From an uncultured Ellagibacter sp. (GTDB lineage: Bacteria; Actinomycetota; Coriobacteriia; Coriobacteriales; Eggerthellaceae), in contig NZ_CAKTTZ010000016.1 of assembly GCF_934617235.1 (NCBI RefSeq), positions 1-43,819 of the forward strand: a stretch of DNA of 43,819 nucleotides, written 5' to 3'. A program made the position numbers and the translations under genes. The notes under the pieces are model-generated. The model was given only the letters and a program-made list of their open reading frames with translations, made no database searches and had not been told where the DNA came from. Each line of letters opens with the position of its first letter. Within the stretch, counting starts at the first letter, position 1. Positions 38,449 to 43,819 of this stretch are shown here, piece by piece.

Positions 38449-39414
38449 GTGTCTAAACCAGTTGAGAAATCTTCGGTAGGGTTCAGGTCGTACGATAAGT
38501 CTTCCCAGATCAAAGGCGTGATATGGCAGCCCGTTACCCCGCGGGGAGCATCAAGTGCCGCCCCTCGTGCAATCGTCCAAATCGTCCACGGCATGTCCGA
38601 GCACATCGGCCGCTACGAGGACTTCGCCCGCTTCCTCGTGAGCGCCGGCTTCGCGGTATGCGCGCATGACCACATCGGGCACGGCCGCTCGGTCGCCGAC
38701 CCGATGGATTTGGGGCACATGCCCCTCGATTGCGGGAAGGACGCCCTCATCGAGGACGTTCACGAGATGCGGAAAACGATGAGCGCCCGTTTCTCGCGCA
38801 AGACGCCCTACTTCATCTTCGGGCATTCCATGGGAAGCTTCGTCACGCGGGCATACCTATCCCGCTACGCGGAAGGCCTTTCGGGCGCTGTGATCTGCGG
38901 CACGGGAAACGAGCCCGTCGTGAAGTCGAAGATGGGACATGCGCTCGCCAGCCGCGTGGCCGCCAAGCAGGGGGAACGCACTCGCAGCAACCTGCTCCAT
39001 AACCTTGCGGATGGCGCGTTCTCAAAAGACGTCAAAAACGCGCGCACGCCCCTCGACTGGCTTTCCACCGACCCCGCCATCGTCGATGCCTATATCGCCG
39101 ACGACCTGTGCGGCCAGAAGTTCACGGCCGGCGCCTACGCTACGCTCACGAGCCTTACCGCCGAGGTCGCGACGCTCGACTCGGCGCTCGCGATACCCTC
39201 TGAGCTGCCCATCCTGTTCGTCGCCGGCGCGCTTGACCCGGTGGGGAAGAAGGGGCGCGGTGTGAAGAGCGCGGCCTCCCTGTTCGAGAAAGCCGGCATC
39301 AAAGACGTCGAGGTAAGGCTCTACAAGGGCATGCGCCATGAGATTTTGAACGAACCCGGCAAGCAGCAGGTCTACGATGACGTGGTCGACTGGATGGGCC
39401 GGCACATGGGCTGA
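38449..39414 (+). CDS. Alpha/beta hydrolase, monoacylglycerol lipase-like
   Basis: A 321-residue serine hydrolase of the Hydrolase_4 (monoacylglycerol lipase/lysophospholipase) group. The oxyanion region is IVQIVHGMSEHIGRYEDFA, the nucleophile elbow is GHSMGS with S127, and the acid and base are D263 in AGALDPVG and H297 in GMRHEIL. It should release a fatty acid and glycerol from monoacylglycerols or similar esters. The start is GTG at 38449 with GGGGGA upstream. No signal peptide, so it acts in the cytosol. glpK begins 51 bp later, which supports a glycerol-yielding role (inference). A -10-like TATACT is at 38402-38407. Confidence 0.9.
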   Translation: MSKPVEKSSVGFRSYDKSSQIKGVIWQPVTPRGASSAAPRAIVQIVHGMSEHIGRYEDFARFLVSAGFAVCAHDHIGHGRSVADPMDLGHMPLDCGKDALIEDVHEMRKTMSARFSRKTPYFIFGHSMGSFVTRAYLSRYAEGLSGAVICGTGNEPVVKSKMGHALASRVAAKQGERTRSNLLHNLADGAFSKDVKNARTPLDWLSTDPAIVDAYIADDLCGQKFTAGAYATLTSLTAEVATLDSALAIPSELPILFVAGALDPVGKKGRGVKSAASLFEKAGIKDVEVRLYKGMRHEILNEPGKQQVYDDVVDWMGRHMG

Positions 39415-39465
39415 TCTCGTGATTTCCCGTTACGCCAGATGTTGCTACCTTCCAAGGAGATGCTC

Positions 39466-40962
39466 ATGTCGAAAACCTACGTTGTCGCGCTTGACCAGGG
39501 GACCACGTCTTCCCGCGCGATGCTCATCGACCGCGAAGGGCGCGTGGTCGATGTGGTGCAAAACCCCTTCCCGCAGATCTTCCCCAAACCCGGTTGGGTC
39601 GAACACGACCCGCGCGACATCTTGTCTTCCCAGCTCGGGGCGTTGACGGAGTTGCTCGTGTCGAACGACTTGGGGCCCTGCGACATCGATTCGATCGGTA
39701 TCACCAACCAGCGCGAGACCACGGTCGTGTGGAACCGCGAGACCGGCCAGCCGGTGGCGAACGCCATTGTGTGGCAGTGCCGCCGAACGGCGCCTCTTGT
39801 CGAGGAGCTGTGCGGGGACCCGGGGGTCGCGGCGGAAATCACGCGGCGCACGGGCCTTATTCCCGACGCGTACTTTTCCGCTAGCAAGATTCGCTGGATC
39901 CTCGACAACGTCCCCAGCGCCCGCGAGGACGCACTTCAGGGGAAACTCGCCTTCGGCACGATCGATTCGTGGCTTTTATGGGCCCTCACGCAGGGCGAGG
40001 TGCACGCCACCGACGTCACCAACGCAAGCCGGACCATGCTGTTCAACATCCACGACATGAAGTGGGACCCGTGGCTGCTCGACCTGTTCGACATCCCCGC
40101 CTCGATGCTTCCCGAGGTGCGCCCCTCGTCGGGCGATTTCGGGGTGACAAGGAACCCCGCCGCCTTCCCCGGGGTGCCCATCCGCGGTATCGCGGGCGAC
40201 CAGCAGGCGGCGCTGTTCGGGCAGTGCTGCTTTTCGCCCGGGCAGGCGAAGAATACCTACGGCACGGGCTGCTTCCTTCTGATGAATACAGGGCACGAGG
40301 CGTGTGAATCGAAGAACGGCCTGGTTACGACTATTGCAGCGTCCTCGCCTGATACAAAGGAACCTGAGTATGCGCTCGAGGGAAGCGTGTTCATGGCGGG
40401 CGCTCTTTTGCAGTGGTTGCGCGACGAGATGGGCCTTATCGACAACGTGGCGGACACCTGCGAGATTGCGCGCAGCGTCGATGGCACCGAAGGCGTCTAC
40501 ATCGTGCCCGCCTTCACCGGCCTTGGGGCCCCGTATTGGGATGCCGACGCGCGCGGGACGGTCGTTGGGCTCACGCGCGGATCGACCCGCGCCCATTTCG
40601 TCCGCGCGGCGCTCGAATCGCTCGCTTACCAGGTGCATGACCTGGTGGTGGCGATGGAAGCCGATTCGGGTGTGAAGCTTACCGAGCTCAACGTTGACGG
40701 CGGCGCGTCGAAAAACGACTTCCTCATGCAGTTCCAATGCGATATGCTTCGCACGTCGCTACATCGTCCGCAGAACGCGGAGACCACTGCCGTCGGCGCC
40801 GCGTATCTGGCCGGTTTGGCGACGGGCTTTTGGGAGAGCACCGACCAATTGCGCGGGCTGCGCACGACCGACGACGTCTACGAGCCGCAGATGGACCATA
40901 CACGCCATGCCGAGCTTTTGGAAGGATGGCGGCGCGCGGTGGGGCATACGAAGACGAAATAG
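39466..40962 (+). CDS. glpK: Glycerol kinase
   Basis: A 498-residue FGGY kinase that phosphorylates glycerol to sn-glycerol 3-phosphate with ATP. The N-terminal phosphate loop DQGTTSSRAMLIDREG, the glycerol contacts in GITNQRETTVVWNRETG and WQCRR, GTIDSWLLW, and the C-terminal signature LNVDGGASKNDFLMQ all fit GlpK rather than xylulokinase. ATG at 39466 is preceded by AAGGAGA; earlier in-frame ATGs at 39439 and 39460 overlap that site. It follows the lipase-like gene and precedes rpiB by 32 bp. No glpF or glpD is seen here. Confidence 0.95.
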   Translation: MSKTYVVALDQGTTSSRAMLIDREGRVVDVVQNPFPQIFPKPGWVEHDPRDILSSQLGALTELLVSNDLGPCDIDSIGITNQRETTVVWNRETGQPVANAIVWQCRRTAPLVEELCGDPGVAAEITRRTGLIPDAYFSASKIRWILDNVPSAREDALQGKLAFGTIDSWLLWALTQGEVHATDVTNASRTMLFNIHDMKWDPWLLDLFDIPASMLPEVRPSSGDFGVTRNPAAFPGVPIRGIAGDQQAALFGQCCFSPGQAKNTYGTGCFLLMNTGHEACESKNGLVTTIAASSPDTKEPEYALEGSVFMAGALLQWLRDEMGLIDNVADTCEIARSVDGTEGVYIVPAFTGLGAPYWDADARGTVVGLTRGSTRAHFVRAALESLAYQVHDLVVAMEADSGVKLTELNVDGGASKNDFLMQFQCDMLRTSLHRPQNAETTAVGAAYLAGLATGFWESTDQLRGLRTTDDVYEPQMDHTRHAELLEGWRRAVGHTKTK

Positions 40963-40994
40963 GGCAGGTTCACGACATAAGGGAGAGTAGGAAC

Positions 40995-41441
40995 ATGATT
41001 ATCAGCATCGCAAGCGATCACGCGGGTTTTGAGCAGAAACAACTTTTGGCTGTCTACCTTGAGGAGAAGGGCTACGAGGTGCACGATCTGGGCCCCGACT
41101 CCGATGACCGCGTCGATTACCCCGACTTCGCCGCCAAAGTCGCCCATGAGGTGGCAGGCGGCGTGGCGACGTACGGCGTTCTCGTGTGCGGCACGGGGAT
41201 CGGCATGGCGGTCGCCGCCAACAAGATCAACGGCATTCGAGCGGTGAATGTCATCAACACGCAGTTCGCCGAGCTGTGCCGCGAGCACAACGATGCCAAC
41301 ATCGTGACGTTGTCGGGGCGCTTCGTCGACGTGGAGGAAAACAAGAGCATCCTCGACGTGTTTCTGTCCACTGACTTCGGCGGCGGTCGTCACGCGGGTC
41401 GTGTCGAGAAGATCATGGCGCTCGAGACGCCGTCGGCATAG
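40995..41441 (+). CDS. rpiB: Ribose-5-phosphate isomerase B
   Basis: A 148-residue RpiB/LacAB-type isomerase that interconverts ribose 5-phosphate and ribulose 5-phosphate. The start IISIASDHAGFEQKQLL has the family ASDHAG; the catalytic cysteine and anion loop are in VLVCGTGIGMAVAANKI, followed by NGIRAVNV and CREHNDANIVTLSGR. AGGA precedes the ATG at 40995. The order rpiB-glyA-upp is conserved between this window and Bacillus (ywlF-glyA-upp). A relative acting on other sugar phosphates cannot be excluded, but context favours RpiB. Confidence 0.94.
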   Translation: MIISIASDHAGFEQKQLLAVYLEEKGYEVHDLGPDSDDRVDYPDFAAKVAHEVAGGVATYGVLVCGTGIGMAVAANKINGIRAVNVINTQFAELCREHNDANIVTLSGRFVDVEENKSILDVFLSTDFGGGRHAGRVEKIMALETPSA

Positions 41442-41502
41442 CGGTCTCGCTTTCCGGTTGGGTCATCTTTCCCCCGACCAACGCAAACCTCCCCTAACCA
41501 AC

Positions 41503-41536
41503 TTGTAACAATTGCGCCTGCTCATTGTGCTAGAGT
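41503..41536 (+). promoter_or_regulatory. glyA promoter with extended -10
   Basis: The extended -10 TGC-TAGAGT (41528-41536) is preceded by TTGTAA at 41503-41508, 22 bases from the hexamer, which is too far for a standard -35. Extended -10 promoters can work without one. The leader to the ATG at 41577 is about 35 nt. Confidence 0.45.
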
Positions 41537-41576
41537 GGGCGCATACTTTTTTCGGGCTCTGGAAGGGGCGAGTTAT

Positions 41577-42833
41577 ATGACGTTGCAATATGTAAGTGAA
41601 AGCGATCCCGAGGTCGCCGACGTTCTTCGCGCTGAGCTGGGACGTCAGCGCACGAGTGTCGAGCTCATCGCTTCGGAGAACTTCACCAGCCCGGCTGTCA
41701 TGGAGGCCATGGGCAGCGTGCTCACCAACAAGTACGCGGAGGGCTATCCCGGCAAGCGCTACTACGGCGGTTGCGAAAAGGTCGACATCGTGGAAGATCT
41801 CGCGCGCGATCGCGCCTGCAAGCTCTACGGCGCACAGTTCGCGAACGTCCAGCCCCATTCCGGCGCGAATGCGAACTTGGCGGCATACTTCGCGCTGATC
41901 AAGCCCGGCGACACCATTTTGGGCATGGGCCTCGACAACGGCGGCCACCTTACCCACGGCAGCCCGGCGAACTTCTCGGGCAAGCTCTACCATGCGGAAT
42001 CCTATGGCGTCGATCCCGTGACCGAGGTCATCGACTATGACGCGCTCCTCGAAAAGGCAAAGGAAGTTCGCCCGAAGGTCATCGTCGGCGGCGCTTCGGC
42101 GTATCCGCGCACAATCGACTTCCCGCGCATGGCCGAAATCGCGCATGAGGTGGGCGCCTACCTCATGGTGGACATGGCCCACATCGCCGGTCTCGTCGCC
42201 ACGGGTGCGCATCCCAGCCCCGTGCCGTATGCCGATATCACGACGTCGACCAGCCACAAGACGCTGCGCGGCCCGCGTGGCGGCTTCATCCTGACGAACT
42301 CTGAGGAGCTCTTCAAGAAGATTAACTCCGCTGTGTTCCCCGGTTCGCAGGGCGGCCCGCTCATGCACGTGATCGCCGGCAAGGCGGTCGCGTTCGGCGA
42401 GGCGCTCAAGCCCGAGTTCAAAACCTACATCGATCATGTGGTCGAGAACGCGAAGGCGCTCGGCCAGGGCATGACCGACGGCGGCCTGCGCCTGGTGTCG
42501 GGCGGCACGGACAACCACCTGTGCCTCGTGGACCTCACGCCTGCCGATGTCACCGGCAAGGACGCCGAGAAGCTGCTTGAGCGCGTTGGCCTTACGGTGA
42601 ACAAGAACACCATCCCCAACGAGCAGCGCGGCCCCTTCGTGGCGAGCGGCATTCGCGTCGGATCTGCTGCGGCCACCACGCGCGGCTTCACGAAGGACGA
42701 CTTCTACGAGGTCGGCCTGTGCATCGCGGGCACCGTGTTCAACGCTGACGACGACGCGAAGCTCGCCGACATCAAGAAGAAGGTCGACGCGATGCTCGAG
42801 GCGCATCCGCTCTACCCGGGCATGGAGTACTAG
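41577..42833 (+). CDS. glyA: Serine hydroxymethyltransferase
   Basis: A 418-residue PLP enzyme that converts serine and tetrahydrofolate to glycine and 5,10-methylene-tetrahydrofolate, the main one-carbon source. The PLP lysine is K228 in TTSTSHKTLRGPRGG; other conserved parts are ELIASENFTSPAVMEAMGS, NKYAEGYPGKRYYGG, NVQPHSGANAN and MVDMAHIAGLVATG. GGAAGGGG lies before the ATG. It has its own promoter, and the 264-bp gap to upp is strongly structured (42880-42941) and holds a terminator. No folate or purine riboswitch is recognised in its leader. Confidence 0.97.
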   Translation: MTLQYVSESDPEVADVLRAELGRQRTSVELIASENFTSPAVMEAMGSVLTNKYAEGYPGKRYYGGCEKVDIVEDLARDRACKLYGAQFANVQPHSGANANLAAYFALIKPGDTILGMGLDNGGHLTHGSPANFSGKLYHAESYGVDPVTEVIDYDALLEKAKEVRPKVIVGGASAYPRTIDFPRMAEIAHEVGAYLMVDMAHIAGLVATGAHPSPVPYADITTSTSHKTLRGPRGGFILTNSEELFKKINSAVFPGSQGGPLMHVIAGKAVAFGEALKPEFKTYIDHVVENAKALGQGMTDGGLRLVSGGTDNHLCLVDLTPADVTGKDAEKLLERVGLTVNKNTIPNEQRGPFVASGIRVGSAAATTRGFTKDDFYEVGLCIAGTVFNADDDAKLADIKKKVDAMLEAHPLYPGMEY

Positions 42834-42879
42834 AAGCTGCCCCTCGCGCGGACGACATCTTGCGCCAGGTCGATGAGTT

Positions 42880-42941
42880 CTCGACCCTATTTCGCGAGGA
42901 CAACCGCGAAAGCGTGATCCGACCCTTCGAAGCGGGTCGAG
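42880..42941 (+). other. Structured segment with mutually exclusive stems, glyA-upp gap
   Basis: TTTCGCG (42890-42896) pairs with CGCGAAA (42905-42911). GGGTCGAG (42934-42941) can pair either with CTCGACCC (42880-42887), enclosing that hairpin, or partly with CGACCC (42920-42925) as a short hairpin. Two alternative folds for one strand are what switches look like; there is no coding frame worth calling here. Confidence 0.45.
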
Positions 42942-43011
42942 AAATGGCGCTTTCCTGAATTCTTACTCGGTGCATGCATTGGTTGTGGCTCACGTGGCAA
43001 CCCAATGCTGG

Positions 43012-43017
43012 TAGAAT
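43012..43017 (+). promoter_or_regulatory. upp -10 element (extended)
   Basis: TGG-TAGAAT (43009-43017), 81 bases before the upp start. A short ATG-AAA-CGG-TGA frame (43021-43032) lies between it and the hairpin at 43032. Confidence 0.45.
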
Positions 43018-43031
43018 CGCATGAAACGGTG

Positions 43032-43067
43032 AAGGGCTCGCGGCTTACCGCGGGCCCTTTTCTTTAT
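43032..43067 (+). terminator. Terminator hairpin in the upp leader (possible attenuator)
   Basis: AAGGGCTCGCGG (43032-43043), CTTA loop, CCGCGGGCCCTT (43048-43059), one G-T pair, then TTTCTTT. It could end glyA transcription, but it is 200 bases past that stop and lies after a -10 for upp, so it may attenuate upp. Confidence 0.8.
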
Positions 43068-43097
43068 GGAAGCGAACTTCGGCCGAAAGAAGGAACC

Positions 43098-43736
43098 ATG
43101 GACAACAGCCGCGTCACCCTCGTCGATCACCCTATGGTGCAGCACAAGCTTTCCATCCTGCGCGATAAAACGACCTCCTGCAAGCAGTTCCGCGAGCTTG
43201 TGCGGGAGCTTGCCCTGTTCGAGGGCTACGAGGCGACGCGCGACTTGCCGCTTTCCGACGTGGACGTCGAAACCCCCATCTGCACGGCTCGTTGCAAGCA
43301 GGTGTCGGGCAAGAAGCTCGCGGTTGTGCCTATTCTCCGTGCGGGCCTCGGCATGGTCGATGGTGTGCTCGATTTGATTCCCGCGGCGCGTGTGGGACAT
43401 CTGGGCATGTACCGCAACGAGGAGACCCACGAGCCGGTTCCCTACTACGATAAGATGCCCGAGGATATCGCCAACCGCACGGTGCTCGTGGTCGACCCGA
43501 TGCTTGCGACGGGCGGTTCGATCATCTCGGCTGTCACCTATCTGCGCTCGCGCGGCGTTACCGGCGAGATCAAGCTCATGGTGCTCGTCGCCGCGCCGGA
43601 GGGCATCGACGCCGTCCTCGCCGCTGACAACAACGTGCACATTTATACGTGCGCCATCGACGAGGGGCTGAACTCTGCGGCTTACATCGTTCCCGGCCTC
43701 GGCGACGCCGGCGACCGCATCTTCGGAACGAAATAA
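43098..43736 (+). CDS. upp: Uracil phosphoribosyltransferase
   Basis: A 212-residue salvage enzyme that makes UMP from uracil and PRPP. Family marks are VTLVDHPMVQHKLSILRDK at the start, VPILRAGLGMVDGVLDLIP, the PRPP loop VLVVDPMLATGGS and the uracil-binding end YIVPGLGDAGDRIFGT. The ATG at 43098 follows GAAAGAAGGAAC. A terminator-like hairpin lies 40 bases upstream, within its probable leader, so pyrimidine-dependent attenuation is possible (inference). The stop is directly followed by family-2 repeat copy 3. rpiB-glyA-upp order is conserved with Bacillus. Confidence 0.97.
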   Translation: MDNSRVTLVDHPMVQHKLSILRDKTTSCKQFRELVRELALFEGYEATRDLPLSDVDVETPICTARCKQVSGKKLAVVPILRAGLGMVDGVLDLIPAARVGHLGMYRNEETHEPVPYYDKMPEDIANRTVLVVDPMLATGGSIISAVTYLRSRGVTGEIKLMVLVAAPEGIDAVLAADNNVHIYTCAIDEGLNSAAYIVPGLGDAGDRIFGTK

Positions 43737-43819
43737 ATAACAGTCCTGTGGACTGTTATTTCCCTGTCTATGCGCCCGAGCGGGCGCGTCCCCGAACGCG
43801 CGAAGCGTCGGTCGGGGAC
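43735..43819 (+). repeat. Three-hairpin repeat, family 2, copy 3
   Basis: Hairpin a: AAATAACAGTCC (43735-43746) TGT GGACTGTTATTT (43750-43761), 12 perfect pairs, then CCC. Hairpin b: GCGCCC GAGC GGGCGC (43772-43787), as in copy 1. Hairpin c: GTCCCCGA (43788-43795) with TCGGGGAC (43812-43819), enclosing CG-CGC-GAA-GCG-T-CG. The outer arms of a and c differ from copy 1 yet pair perfectly. The element ends exactly at the window edge. Confidence 0.9.

Noticed and set aside
40381..40962. glpK as a xylulokinase or other FGGY kinase.
   Set aside because: Substrate-contact motifs (WNRETG, WQCRR) and the NVDGGASKNDFLMQ signature fit glycerol kinase.

Overview
The window is a 43.8 kb piece of a GC-rich (about 60%) bacterial chromosome. 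The best fit is an anaerobic, gut-type actinobacterium of the Coriobacteriia, probably Eggerthellaceae (Slackia/Adlercreutzia-like). This is inferred from gene content, not from a marker gene: a Bacillus/actinobacterial-type SOS box before ruvC, a DUF6483-type small protein, S-layer-homology proteins, a CydDC-like fused ABC exporter, many AEC/NSS/AGCS/MFS carriers, and molybdate uptake plus molybdopterin synthesis. No rRNA, tRNA, CRISPR array, prophage or intact insertion sequence was recognised.

Layout. 0-1.6 kb: a minus-strand FtsX/MacB-type ABC exporter (permease cut by the window edge) behind a 45-bp symmetrical dyad. 1.8-4.3 kb: an NSS amino-acid symporter converging on an AEC carrier. 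4.5-6.2 kb: divergent ilvA and ridA, an enzyme and the scavenger of its reactive product. 6.3-7.3 kb: universal stress protein and a GNAT acetyltransferase. 7.6-11.8 kb: a 1201-residue fused ABC exporter with a convergent TetR regulator. 11.9-12.8 kb: DegV. 13.1-16.7 kb: modA-modB-modC, with an unusual extracytoplasmic domain fused to ModB. 17-19.2 kb: an AEC carrier divergent from a SotB-like MFS exporter. 19.25-19.97 kb: a gene-free nest of palindromic repeats. 20-21.6 kb: moaA and moaC. 21.9-22.4 kb: low-molecular-weight protein phosphatase. 22.5-27.1 kb: an accessory segment of lower GC with a PIN/RelB-type toxin-antitoxin pair, an Xre regulator and two translationally coupled S-layer-type surface proteins. 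27.3-31.5 kb: yebC, ruvC-ruvA-ruvB under an SOS box, a DUF6483 protein and a cold-shock protein. 31.7-37.2 kb: an AGCS alanine symporter and two overlapping flavoprotein genes, both enlarged by in-frame tandem repeats. 37.2-37.8 kb: a gene-free stretch with a long inverted repeat and a C-rich tract. 37.8-43.8 kb: tsaC, a monoacylglycerol-lipase-like hydrolase with glpK, then rpiB-glyA-upp, which recalls the Bacillus ywlC-ywlF-glyA-upp neighbourhood.

How it works together. The Mod/Moa genes bring in molybdate and build the pterin cofactor for molybdoenzymes encoded elsewhere. IlvA/RidA, GlyA, RpiB, Upp, GlpK and the lipase are core C/N metabolism. RuvCAB is DNA repair. The most unusual material is non-coding or repeat-borne: two families of palindromic repeats whose arms differ between copies yet remain self-complementary, two roughly 190-bp long-inverted-repeat elements, several structured leaders (modA, upp, moaC-phosphatase), and tandem-repeat expansions inside two flavoenzymes.
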